DNA of 64,000 nucleotides from Citrus sinensis. Taxonomy: Eukaryota > Streptophyta > Magnoliopsida > Sapindales > Rutaceae. The notes under the pieces are model-generated. The model made no database searches. It was given only the letters and a program-made list of their open reading frames with translations, and was not told the DNA's origin. Location of the stretch: assembly GCF_022201045.2 (NCBI RefSeq), contig NC_068564.1, forward strand, positions 32,641,001 through 32,705,000, written 5' to 3'. Made by a program: the position numbers and the translations under genes. Below are positions 11,571 through 23,200 of the stretch, piece after piece. Positions within the stretch are counted from its first letter, which is position 1, and each line of letters opens with the position of its first letter.

Positions 11571-14362
11571 TCACTTCCCCCTGTAATACAGAGACAGAAA
11601 ATAGTTAGTATGAGAGAAATGAAAGGAGAGAGGTAAAAGGTCATTTCATTTTCACTTACGTGTTCATCATAAGAGTTATGTTGTCTCCTTTGAGAAGAAT
11701 CCTTCCTGAGAAAGAAAGGAAAAGGAAAATATTTAGGAAAAGCCGTCAGATTAAAGGGGTTAATTAACTAAGAAAGTAAATCACCTAATGGCTTTCTGGT
11801 ATTTTTCTTTATGTGAACCTCTTCAGCATCATCCAAAACCAAGTTCATGTACTCATCAAAACCCTGTACAGAAAAATGATCCAAATTCCAGAATTAAGAA
11901 CAAATAGAGCATATCAAAGTGCTGCTAAGTGATAAAGATATACAGAATTATATCACTTTGCTTTTAATCTTTCACTTCTATCTAATTTGTGAAACATCAA
12001 AGAAATGCTACTCCAAGATCAGCAAGCAACCCAAACGACTGCTAACAGTATTCAATGGATGGATCAAGATTTATCGTAGGGCAAAATTTCATCCCTACAG
12101 CACTTCAAACACTACCAAAACAGCAATATATAGTCCCATACAGATAAAGCAAGATGCATTTGGAAAAAAAGGCTATCTCTTATAATTTGATTTCCATGCT
12201 ACTATCAATTTAATGCTCCATACTCAAAATCTGGATACCTCCTCAAAAACTGAACATTTTGAAAACCAAAATTTCCTTATCCAACAAAATGTATCAGAAG
12301 TAACCGTTGCTTCAAAGAGGCATTTTCTCACTACTAATTTGGTTATATGAGCTTCAAGCTTATAATGGCCAAAGTTGAAGTCAAAGACACTATAGAAGCC
12401 GTCCTACTAAATAAGGTAAGAAAGATAGTCACAAAGTGACTAGCCATAAGATGAAAGAAAAGAAAACTAGAAGTGCCACTTGATAAAATACCCATTAAAG
12501 AGCTACATTATGCATCCTCCTTCCGCAAAATATGAAATTGTTCTGACCAATCAAAAAATTGTCTTATAACAGATGAACAACAAGAATGGCCAACAGGACA
12601 CTATATTTCCCAACCACTAACTTCCTAGAAAATAATTAACTAGGTGAGCCTATTAAAATTGTGCTTAGTGACACCTATACCTCTACCACCTACTACTAAA
12701 AGTACACAACATTCTGAAGTTCAACAACCAGTGACATTATGATGAAATATGAGTAACTTTCAAAAAAGGAAGAGAAGTTCACAACCACAAATCAAAAACT
12801 GTTCTTCAAGCGCAGAGGTAAAACAAAGAAGATAATAATAATATGCCTTTTCTAGTTGAAAAGTCAGCAAATGCAAATCAGATGCTGACCAAGAAAGATA
12901 TGTTGACAAAAGAATAATTCACGCAGCTATTTGAACAAACCCTTAACTGGCCTTAAAGCCATTTGTTGTAGAACATGAGAAGGACACACGTGAAAACTTC
13001 ATACAACATGGAAGACCAGAATGCTTGAAAAAGAAACTGCCAGTATGAAAGTCTGATGCTTCTTCTTTAAAGCACAGTGTATTCTCTCTTCCTTGCAGTT
13101 CAACGAAAAAGTGTTTCATGAGGGCACATGCATACCAAAGAAGAAAAGCTATTCAAGATTGTGAGCAATTATAGAGTGGTGCTCTAATGATATAGGGTGA
13201 GAGATCACAATATTTAACGGAAACAACAACTGTCAAGTGTTCAATTGTGTGACAACAGTTTCCTTCACACCCATTATTACCATATGAAGAGGAGCGTCAA
13301 GATGTGTAGGATTCTAAATAGTAAAGCATGGGAACACCAAAACCACATGGTAAAGCAATTAAAAGAAGCTATAAATTAACCATCGGTATTTGGAAATCAA
13401 ATCAGAGGCTGTGGCTTTAGTCATTGAACTCATGATTTGAAGGCTGTATATCAGGCAAGGTTACGGTATTTTCAGAATACCCTGTTTTTCAAGTGTGTGT
13501 TCTTTTATGTTCTGGAATTCTTCAGTTTCTAAAAGAACCCAGAATAAAAGGAAATTGGAGAGTATCAGCTAGGCTATCACAGTTATAAACACAGGGTTCG
13601 AGACATTGTGATTGAATTTCGAAAAATCATGATTTATTGCAGAGTTGCAGGGCTTGTCGAAAGTAACACAACCAATGGTAATTAGTTTCTACCTTCCTAT
13701 ATTTACTGAGAGTTTCAAAAAGCAGAGGCATAAGTGAGTAAAGAACACCTGGGAATCACTAATTAAACTCTAAGCATTATGCATTAAAACGTTTCTAACA
13801 ATTTCAGTTCAAGACAGCATATACAGAAGCCAATTTCAATTTAAACAAACACACATATGCTAAAGCACAAATATAAACAACTTAAGTGAACTTGCTTGAA
13901 ATCATGTACTTGTAAAGAAAAAATTATACACTTCACATGAAAAACACAATTGTGATTATAAGATTCAAAATACTATTTTTTAAAAATAAAAAATTACAAT
14001 AATTCGGCCTTCAATCCTCAAATCCTTCTGCTCAAAAAGCCAAATCTGAATGCGAGCTTTCTGTATGGATTGAAACCAAAAGGAGCAAATTTATGCAAAA
14101 ATTGAACAACCCATCAGCAAAAACAAATAAATAAGTAGAACCAGAAGAGAAAATCAATATATATAGTAGACTTACGCTTTGAAGGAACCTGAAAATCAAA
14201 TTCTGGCACCACACGAGAAACGTGGAAACAGAAAGGAAAAGTAAATCAGCAAAAAATCATAAACCCTAAAAGAAGAAATTTGAAAAAAAAAAGTTGTAAT
14301 TAGTGAACGACGCGGCGTACAATGGGCTGAGTCATAATCCTCTGAACTTTGGTGCTCGCCAT
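11571..14362 (-). CDS. SmE: Small nuclear ribonucleoprotein SmE (core Sm protein E)
   Basis: Six coding exons on the minus strand give an 88-aa protein: 14362-14321, 14202-14176, 14060-13998, 11863-11785, 11705-11660 and 11580-11571 (stop). All junctions are GT-AG and phases agree. The product starts [14 protein letters not shown], continues [44 protein letters not shown] and [18 protein letters not shown], which is plant SmE end to end. The Sm1 motif spans exons 2-4 and Sm2 (ILLKGDN) is in exon 5. SmE is one of seven Sm proteins that form the ring on U1, U2, U4 and U5 snRNAs. Exon 2 is only 27 nt and the last exon contributes 10 coding nt. Intron 3 is 2.1 kb. An Arabidopsis orthologue, PORCUPINE, is needed for cold-adapted splicing. 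Confidence 0.95.
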
Positions 14363-15084
14363 TGCTATCGAATTCACAGAGATACGCTTGAGAATTCAAG
14401 AGACGAAAAACCCTAGCGGGAGCGAAAGCGCTTTTCAGTATAAGGACCTTGACTTATGCAAGAAGCGGACGACCTCGTAGAGTTCTAGGTTTTGATTAGT
14501 TATTAGGGTCCTAACACGACCCCATAGTATCAATACAGCAGTCTAATTAAATTTCAATTGAGTCCTAAATGTTTATGATATTTTTAATCAAGTACTTATT
14601 TTGCTAAATTGTGATAAAAAGTCCCTGCAGCCGTTGTCTATGTTTAAGCGAAAGTGTGGAAGACTGGAAGTTAATAGAATGGCGAGGACTAAATATAACT
14701 ATAACCCAAGCGAAAGCGAACACCAAGCCGCATCTTCCTCCACAACCATCAAAGAGGCCAAAAAATAAATGGATTCCAACATATTTCTTTTTGCTAATTT
14801 AATTTACTTATTTATTTATTTTTTGGTTGATGATGTTGTTGTTAGTGTTAGCTTTAGTGTTAATGTTAGTGTTATGTTGTTGTGTTGCTATTGTTGTCAT
14901 CGCTGTTGGTTGGTTGTTTGTTGCCATTGTAGTTACGTGGCGCAGCTGCTTAAAAGATGTTACCTTCGGCATCCTTAGATGATACTGTTGTAATATGCAA
15001 ACGGAGAGGGAACGCCTATTACGGACAAGAGGTTGGCTTCAAAAGTAGTGTGTCGAGGTTTCAATGCCTCAGGTGAGGTTTGAT
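14363..15084. other. Upstream region of SmE plus unassigned DNA
   Basis: The first 100 bp or so should hold the SmE 5' UTR and core promoter; no clean TATA box was seen. A GTT-rich degenerate tract lies at about 14822-14930. No gene was recognised. Confidence 0.4.
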
Positions 15085-15124
15085 GAGTAGGCTATATGGG
15101 GAATCACTTTGTTTTAGTGACTTT
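15085..15124 (+). repeat. 40-bp direct repeat, copy 1
   Basis: The sequence beginning GAGTAGGCTATATGGGGAAT recurs nearly unchanged at 17631-17670 in the same orientation. The two copies bracket the whole repeat nest between them. Confidence 0.75.
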
Positions 15125-15165
15125 ATGTGATTTTCTTTATTAGAATGAGTCGTGCTAAATATCAA

Positions 15166-15236
15166 GAATGGTAAGAGAATGTTGAAAGAAACGGCAGCTT
15201 GTGCGACTGTTTCGGCTTTTCTCTCTCTCGCCATTC
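15166..15236 (+). repeat. GC-rich foldback sequence, copy 1
   Basis: An imperfect palindrome running from GAATGGTAAGAGAATG through AAACGGCAGC to CTCTCGCCATTC, followed by a T-rich stretch. A better-preserved copy in the opposite orientation is at 17439-17505. Confidence 0.65.
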
Positions 15237-15374
15237 TATTAGTTTTTTTTTTATTGTTAAAAATATTTAAAAAAAAAAGAGAAAACCATAGAAAACAACC
15301 CATATCCATAAAATCCCAACACTCCATTACTCTCTCTCCCTCTCTCGATTTTCATCCTCTCTTTTCATAACCTG

Positions 15375-15729
15375 ACATTCACTATTTCGTGATGATATTT
15401 CCATGACCTTCATATGCTCTGTATTAGTATGATGCCCTTCCCCATATAGTTCAACTTGTTTTAGAGGTTCCTCTTTGGACCCATAACACATTTCAACACC
15501 AGTGCATACTTGAGGGACTATATACTCACAGAGCTTCTCTGTGCTTGCTTGGAGTATAGTTATGTTATGCTGTTTTTGCGGCCTTCATGTGCTCTTCATC
15601 GATCTGATGTTATTCACCAACAGGTTCAATGGGTTCAGTCACTTCTTCATCATTATTGCTTTGAAGATTCTCCATGTTTGCCTTTAAGTTGCTATACATT
15701 GTGCTCACAACCATTTCAATATCCATTAA
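15375..15729 (-). pseudogene. Unassigned coding-like fragment
   Basis: On the minus strand, two adjacent stretches look like degraded coding sequence. One is a Met-rich, acidic segment (MDIEMVVSTMYSNLKANMEN, then ending TEPIEPVGE at a stop). The other, in a neighbouring frame, contains LCEYIVPQVCTGVEMC. The Harbinger-like element is inserted directly beside the first. The family is not recognised, and it could be part of an older transposon. Confidence 0.25.
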
Positions 15730-17160
15730 TGCTGCGTTTACTTGTCAGTAATCGGAATGAGCTAGAATCAGAATGAACTGAAATCAGAATGAACTGGAAT
15801 GGGAATGGGAAATGAGAATCAGAATAAGTTGTTTACTTGACCTATAGGAATTGGAATCGGAATGGGCTGGAATCCGATTGATGTGTTTATTTTATTTTGG
15901 AATCGGAATTGGAATGAGTTAGAATATAACAAATTACTAAAAAATACTTAATGAATTATTATCATAATTATTGTTTTATATTTTAATTACAGTGATTATT
16001 TATTCAAAGATTATTATTATTAATTATTGTGAATAATATATTAATATATTAATTAATTGTAATTTTTTAATTAATTAATTATAATGATATACTAATTAAT
16101 TATATTAATTATTATAATAATTATTATATTAATTATTATTTTAAAAATATATTAATTATTGTGATTATTTATTCAAAAATTAATAATAATTATTATTGTG
16201 AATAATATATTAATATATTAATTAATTATAATTTTTTAATTAATTAATTATAATGATATACTAATTAATTATAATAATTATAATAATAATTATTATAAAA
16301 ATATTTTAACTATTGTGATTATTTATTCAAAAACTATAATTATTAATACATTATTGTTAATAATATATTAATTGATTAATTATAATTATTAATATATTAT
16401 TGTTAATAATATACTAATATGTTAATTAATAGTAATAATTATATTAATTAATTAATAATAATAAAAGTATATTTATTATTGTGATTATTTATCAAAAATT
16501 ATAATTATTGTTAATAATATATTAATTAACAGTAAAAATTATATTAATTAATTAATAATATTTTAACCAATTATAATAATTATATTAATAGTTATTATAG
16601 TAGTATATTAATTAATTAGTTAATTATTAATAATATAATAATTATTGTGAATATTTATAAGAAAGTAGAATTATTAATAATTATTGTTAATAATATATTA
16701 ATATATTAATTATTAATATAATTATTATAGTAGTATATTAATTATTTTGATTATTTATCATTACTAATAATTATTGTTAATAATATATTAATATAATAAT
16801 TAATTCATTAATAATAATATATGAATTAATTACAATAATAATATATTAATTATTGTGATTATTTATTAAAAAACTATAATTATTAATAATTGTTGTTAAT
16901 AATATAATAATTTATTAATTAATTATAAATGATGACAATATGTGTATTTTTAATTTTGGGGGAGGGCAAAAGAGTCATTCCCGAGAATGGGAGACTTATT
17001 CCCACCTCCCCCTTGGGAATAAGTCTCCCATTCCTCATTCCCAAATTGTGATGAGTCCCACAATTCCGATTCTGATTTCCGGCTTTATTTTACGAAGTAA
17101 ACGTCATTAATCATTCCAATTCTGGATTCCGATTCCCTAATTCGGAAAGTAAACGCACCA
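15730..17160. mobile_element. Harbinger-like non-autonomous element, 1.43 kb
   Basis: The terminal inverted repeats are TGCTGCGTTTACTT (left) and TGGTGCGTTTACTT (right, read on the other strand). TAA directly flanks both ends (15727-15729 and 17161-17163), the target duplication expected of PIF/Harbinger. The subterminal regions are made of GGAATGGGAATGG-type words in inverted orientation. The core (about 15950-16930) is almost pure A/T with recurrent TTAATTA and TTATTGTGATTATTTAT words. No transposase frame is present. Confidence 0.85.
15950..16930. repeat. Near-pure A/T core with degenerate tandem words
   Basis: About 1 kb dominated by ATTAATTA and AATAATTATT, with the phrase TTATTGTGATTATTTAT returning several times at irregular spacing of roughly 150-200 bp. 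It lies inside the Harbinger-like element. Confidence 0.8.
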
Positions 17161-17438
17161 TAAGTGAGATGAGAAAATGCTACAACAAGAATATAAAAGA
17201 AGAGTAACCATTTAAATTTTAACTAGACTTGATAACAAACAAATAACGAAAAGCATTTTAAGAGTCCTAATGCTAACAAATCGAATCTAGAACATACTCA
17301 TCGGTTGGAGAATAATCAAAGAGGGAGATGAAAGTCCAAAGAGGGAGAGAGAGTGATAGAGAGATAGAGATTCTGTGGATATAGGCTGTCCCTTTCTCTC
17401 TCTTTTTTTAAAATATTTTTAATAATAAAAAATTATTA

Positions 17439-17505
17439 GAACGGCGAGAGAGAAGTCGAAACGGCAGCAAAAGCTGCCGTTTCTCTCAGCATTCTCTCGC
17501 CATTC
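17439..17505 (-). repeat. GC-rich foldback sequence, copy 2
   Basis: An almost complete palindrome of 67 bp: GAACGGCGAGAGAGAAG pairs with the far end CTTCTCTC-like CAGCATTCTCTCGCCATTC, and AAACGGCAGC pairs with GCTGCCGTTT around a 4-nt loop. It can form a long hairpin. Orientation is inverted relative to copy 1 at 15166. Confidence 0.75.
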
Positions 17506-17630
17506 TATATGCTAACAAATCACTTTGTTTTTGCAGGCAAGTAGGCAACTGCTGCGAGCCCAATCCAACAACGACTTTACGTTTGTTTATTCTTTGTTTT
17601 AGCGACTTTACGTTTGTTTATTCGTTTTGT

Positions 17631-17670
17631 GAGTAGGCTATATGGGGAATCACTTTGTTTTAATGACTAT
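17631..17670 (+). repeat. 40-bp direct repeat, copy 2
   Basis: The partner of 15085-15124, with a single-base change (GTTTTAATGAC for GTTTTAGTGAC). Confidence 0.75.
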
Positions 17671-17933
17671 TTTTTTTAATAAATGAGTTTCATAAATAAT
17701 TTGAGGGATTTAAATAGTCTCATTTTTTAAACAAATTATATTGGCGATAATTAGTAACGAATAAGTCCCTAGAGTTACAAAAAAGAAAAGGAAAATTCTA
17801 TTTAATATTATTAAATCCTCAACTACTATATATAATTAATCAGACAATTATTATTAAGGGGTATTTATTATATTCTCGAAGTATATACTATATGTAACAC
17901 AATAAACTTATGAGTTGTTATTTATGACAACTC
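17671..17933. other. Intergenic DNA before duplication unit 1
   Basis: AT-rich sequence with no gene seen. Similarity to the second unit starts at about 17934. Confidence 0.45.
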
Positions 17934-18588
17934 AATTGTTTCACCTGGTATTGTTTTTTTTAACAACTCAAAAATTATTATATATTACATATAATACAAC
18001 ACACGAACCTAATAACTTAATTACAATTAAATTTCAATATTTCAGATTTTATTTGCTATTGATAGTAACGTGTTGAATATCCGATTCTTGAAGGCAAGCT
18101 CAAGATGCATGTTCGCAGAAACTCCTGTGATCAGCATTGTATGTTTTTTTCCCCCCTAAAATAAATAAACCCATATTTCAATGTCAGACCTCCCCTAGAT
18201 TGCCATTTTTTGTTTGTTCGTTCATAAAAAAATGGTTATTAAAACAAATGTTGTGTACCAATAGTACAAAATTCTATGCCCAACATTAAATCAAATAAGG
18301 AATATATGGATATTTTGAGTGAGAATCAAAATTTTCTCCTCATCACTAGATACTTTTCCAGTAAATAATATTGGTAATGGTTCGAAATAAATAAACATAA
18401 ATTAGCAAACAATAATAATGATTCATAAATGGAAATCAAGAGAGAATTTAATTATCATAGTTTTTTTGTTTGACAACACTGATCATTGACTTCAATAGCC
18501 ATAAAAACATACCAATCTTTTGCTTTTTCAGAAAATATTTGCAAAGAAGATAACGCAACGGAATAATTATATATATATATATATATAT

Positions 18589-18733
18589 GTTTTTTAGTGG
18601 ACACATTATTAAGTCATACGATTTAATAAAATTAGTTTTTAGTGCAATTAAATTGTACGATTTTATAACATATTAAAAATTAGCTCTATTAATTTGCATG
18701 GTTTAATAGTATTTCCGCATTAAAAAAAAAGAG
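18589..18733. mobile_element. Short foldback MITE-like element, copy 3
   Basis: Same family as the copies at 3361 and 3731: AAGTCATACGATTTAATA on the left arm, an inverted GCATGGTTTAATAG-type right arm, and a tail of A-run plus GAG. The left end abuts an (AT)n run (18568-18588). Absent from the matching place in unit 2. Confidence 0.65.
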
Positions 18734-18903
18734 ATGGGAGATTTTTTGATGTCTATAAAAGCGACCCTTTAGTATTGCTAGAAATCATTAATCCTTGTAT
18801 TCTCTTCTCCTCAATAATAATATTTACACTTATATTATGAATATCTACACACATATATAGACACACGCACACAGACAAAAAATTATTTTCAAGTGCATGC
18901 GTT

Positions 18904-19023
18904 CTCTTTTTTTTTTTTTTTAATGCAAACACGCTCTTAAACCAGACTATTTAAGAGAATTAAGAATTAACTCTTTTAAATATCATAATTTAAAAACATA
19001 TTCGCATGGAAAACAAAAATGAG
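18904..19023. mobile_element. Short foldback MITE-like element, copy 4
   Basis: About 120 bp, more diverged: the left tip CTCTTTTTT is followed by AATGCAAACACGCTCTTAAA, and the right arm ends in GCATGG, an A-rich stretch and GAG. A CA microsatellite follows (about 19028-19042). Also missing from unit 2. Confidence 0.55.
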
Positions 19024-19721
19024 AGTGGCACACACACACACATGGAACTTGGCCAATGCGATGAAGCGAGCAAAGAATAAACAAACGTAAAGTCGCTGGT
19101 GGCTTGGGCTCGCAGTTGCCTGCATGCCACAAAACTACTCGGAATCGGAATTAAAAAAGCCTTTAACGTTGACTTACTTTAATGTTGATTTATATAGGTA
19201 AACTTTTCTGCTTATGTGGAGCAATTAATGCAAGCAAACTGTCACAAAAAAAATTAATTTGAAATATGTTAAAATTATTTTTCAACAAATACGATGTGCG
19301 GAGAGGAAGACTAATTCCATGCATTGAATGTTTCTGATTTTTATGTTTTCTAGAATATACACAAAATACATCTAATTTAGTTTCAATTATTCAATTGTTT
19401 TAAGTGTGTTTTGTGTTTTTTGAGTACCATTTTTTTTTCTTTTGTTGACTAATCATTGAATCTGAATGGATATAATAATTATTATTATTATTTTTGAATC
19501 ACATATAATTATTAAATTCTATCAAAGCCCTATGATTTTGGCTTATTCTCACCTAGGGATTTACGTGTACAACACAATGAAAACCTTATATAATTTAAGT
19601 TATTCATTCACATATTGGAAAAATATACAAAAAAACAAAATATAAAAACAGAAAATATAAAATAAAACAAACATATATAATATTCAAAACTTACACATTC
19701 AGATCTACAAAAATTTCAAAC

Positions 19722-19923
19722 GAAAAAACAATTCATCGCTACCTTCAGAAAATTGAAACTATCAAACTAAATCTTTTCTTTTTCTTTTTCTTGTGATTTA
19801 CGGTGGTCTTGTTCAATATACAGAAAAAACAATTAATCGCTACCTTCAGAAAATTGAAACTATCAAACTAAATCTTCTCTTTTTCTTTTTCTTGTGACTT
19901 ACGGTGGTCTTGTTCAATATACA
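19722..19923 (+). repeat. 101-bp tandem duplication upstream of GLR-A
   Basis: Two adjacent copies (19722-19822 and 19823-19923) start with GAAAAAACAATT and end with GTTCAATATAC, with only a few mismatches. The matching region upstream of GLR-C (about 33334-33434) has one copy. Confidence 0.85.
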
Positions 19924-20189
19924 CTTAAGACTTTGAAATTGAGCTGGACATTCTCCACCAGCTGAACCTATTGCCACTTGCTTTCTCCGTCGTTGATCTG
20001 ACTTGCTGCATGCTTCTTCCACGAAGTATCCATTTCTTAATTTATTAAGCCTACACGTTAATTTGTGAATGGGTAATTATCAAAGGACTTGTAATATTTT
20101 TACACAAACTTTTCAAACAGATGCATTAAACAACTGCTTTTTCATAGCATCTATTTTGTTTTCTGTCATGGACATAGTGTTAAGGCATG

Positions 20190-20200
20190 TATATATATAT
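20190..20200 (+). promoter_or_regulatory. Possible TATA element of GLR-A
   Basis: A TATATATATA stretch about 50-60 bp upstream of the start codon, conserved upstream of GLR-C at about 33700. It is a simple repeat, so the assignment is weak. Confidence 0.3.
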
Positions 20201-20251
20201 GTATGTATCATAGCTTGGGTTTGCGCTGCTAGCTGCTAATGAAACTTAATC

Positions 20252-23200
20252 ATGGCCACCATCAAGTGGTTGTTTCTTGATCTTCTGCTTTTATTTCTTC
20301 TGTTTCATGACGCTGTAGCTGATCAGTCAGAAAGTAATGTTGAAAAAATCACAGAATCAAAAACATTAGTCCATATCGGAGCCATTTTTGATCCAGACAC
20401 ACTTGACGGTGCCATAGCAGAAATCTCCATGAGTCTGGCCGTTGCAGATTTCTATGCCCTTCATCCTAATTATCAAAGCAGGTTATCTGTACATTTTACA
20501 ACGGCAAAGGATCTTGTTACCACGGCTGCTGCAGGTACCTATATTTCATTTTATAACTCATACATTTTTTAGTTGTTTTTTTCCTAATTTTTTGCCATGA
20601 AATCTGGTCGGTTACTGAAATGGATAATTGGCTTATATATACTGCGCCACATTATTGGATATAATTTTTAATATTGTTATTTTTATCAACCACCAATATA
20701 ACTCATTTTTTGTATGATGAAAGCTAATTAAGATGAGTAGAGAATACCTTTTAGATACCAATATCCACTATCCACTAAATGCGTCTTCATTATATACCAT
20801 AAATCTTTACCTTAAAAAAAAATCTTTTCATGTCTTTTGCTTTTTTATTTATGAAAATCACCACTTTCCCCTCTAAGAAAAAATATATCTTTTACCTTTT
20901 ATCCACCTCATATTTTTTATTGTTGTAATTAGTTTTTATTTGGAAAATAAGAGGACTGTGGCATGAACTATGAACCCCACTCACATGGGTGAGAAAAGAA
21001 TTGTGATGGTGTTAGGCTAAATAATCAAAAGAAAAAGTTGTCAAAGACTTTTATTTATCCTTTTATTTATTGGTTTATCTATTTTTCTATATGTTACTTT
21101 GGTAATCATTTTTGTTTATTTCTTCTCTTATCATGAAAGCTTAAGAAATTAAATGAAAATGACAAGTAATAAATATGATTTTACTATATTCACATAAAAT
21201 AAAAATTTCAACTAAAAAAAATGTTTGAATTCATTATGTATCAAGATCACATTAGATACTCGCCATTTGTACCTCTTAAATATATTTATCTATAAAGCTT
21301 ACACGCATGCCATAAAGATAATGATCTGGTCATGTGAAAATTACTCTACCTATTTAATTTAATAGATATTGACTCCGTTGATGCTCTAAAGGACATTTCC
21401 AATTAAATCAATAATGGAGTGAAGTTAAGTTCATTAATAAATAAATAAAGATAATGACGTTTTGTTGGCTGTTAAGAGTAATTAAATATCAGTAGATCGT
21501 AAGAAGCTGATGGGAGCTCAGAATCCTAATTCAGTGATTCTTGAGACAAATAATTGAAAGATTTTTTTTTCTATTAAGCTAGATATTATATTAGCTATAA
21601 CATACAACAATAGAAAAAAAGTTGTTGCCACTCAAACAAATTTAAAGCTTGTGGAAAACTAATTTTAGGTTATGTGTAAGTTATTGTTAATATAACTTCG
21701 ACCATTAATCTAATTAATATATATTTGGAATGGAATGCAGCTGTGGATTTACTGAAGAAATTTAAAGTACACGCCATTATAGGGCCACAAATACAAGCTG
21801 CAGCTCCGTTTTTAGTAGAGCTAGGAGAAAAGGCTCAAGTACCAATTATTTCATTTTTTGAAACAAGCCCTGCACTTTCTCCCACTGAATACCCCTTTTT
21901 CATTCGAGTAACTCAGAATGATTCTCTTCAAGTAAAAGCAATCTCTGCTGTTTTACAAAATTTTAGTTGGCATGAAGTTGTTCTCATGTACGAAGACACG
22001 GATTATGGTGCCGGTTTCATCTCTTTTTTAGTTGATGAATTGCAAGAGAATGACATCCGGATATCCCATATGAGCAAAATCCCTACTTCTGCCGAAGATT
22101 TTCAGATTTCAAAAGAGTTAAGCAAGCTGAGCACAATGCAGACTAGAGTTTTCATAGTGCACATGAATACCGCCCTCGCGTCTCGCCTGTTTGCACTTGT
22201 TGATAAGAAAGGAATGATGAGTGAAGGCTACACATGGATCGTCACTGCTCGTTCATCCAATTCACTAAATGTCTTGGATTCTGAGGTTATTGATTCAATG
22301 GAAGGTGTGTTGGGTGTTAGGTCTCATTTACCTAAGTCTAAAGAACTTGGTCTTTTTGACAGGAGATGGAAAAGCAAACTTCATTCAATGAAGCCAAACA
22401 GTTCAGTGACTGAGATAAACATTTCTGGTCTGTGGGCATATGATACAATTTTTGCTCTTGCCAAAGCTGTAGAGAAGATTTTGTCACCCACAAATCCGAG
22501 CATAGTGAACCCCAATAACCCTAGTGAAAGTACAACGGATTTCGGAAGCTTAGGTATTTCTAGGACCGGTCCTATTCTTAACAATCAAATCCTGAACACC
22601 CAATTCAAAGGATTAAGCGGAGAATTCCATTTGGTTAATGGGCAATTGGAAAGTCCAGTCTTCGAAATTGTTAATGTTATTGGAACAGGAAGAGTTGTTG
22701 GATACTGGACTTCTGAGAAAGGATTGACTCAAACTTTGGATTCAACTTCTAAAAATGATTTGAAGCGGATTATATGGCCTGGAGATTCGACAATAGCTCC
22801 AACAGGTTGGGCTATACCCAGTTTAGTAGTAGGAACTCCAGTGAAACTAGGGTTTCCCGAATTTCTTAGAGTGCGCAAGGATGATTATTTGAACAAGAAT
22901 ATTTACTCAGGATTCTGCATAGACATTTTCAATGCTGCGTTAGAAATAGTAGAAGAAAAATTAGGCATGAAGATACATCCCCAGTTTTTTCCTTACGAGG
23001 ATGCGAATGGAGAGATGGCTGGGACTTATGATGACCTTCTACGTCAAATAAAGTTAAAGGTTAAGACGCCAATCACCTTTCACAAATATCTTTTCCTTTT
23101 AAGTCAGTATAGTTTTTTTTTTTTCAGGTATTTGTAATTTTTTTTAAATGTTCTTTTGAGAGTGTACAGAAGTTTGATGCTGTGGTGGGAGATATATCAA

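Noticed and set aside
14822..14930. GTTAGTGTTA-type tract that recalls telomere repeat
   Set aside because: Units do not match TTTAGGG and the period is irregular; it is a degenerate GTT-rich stretch.
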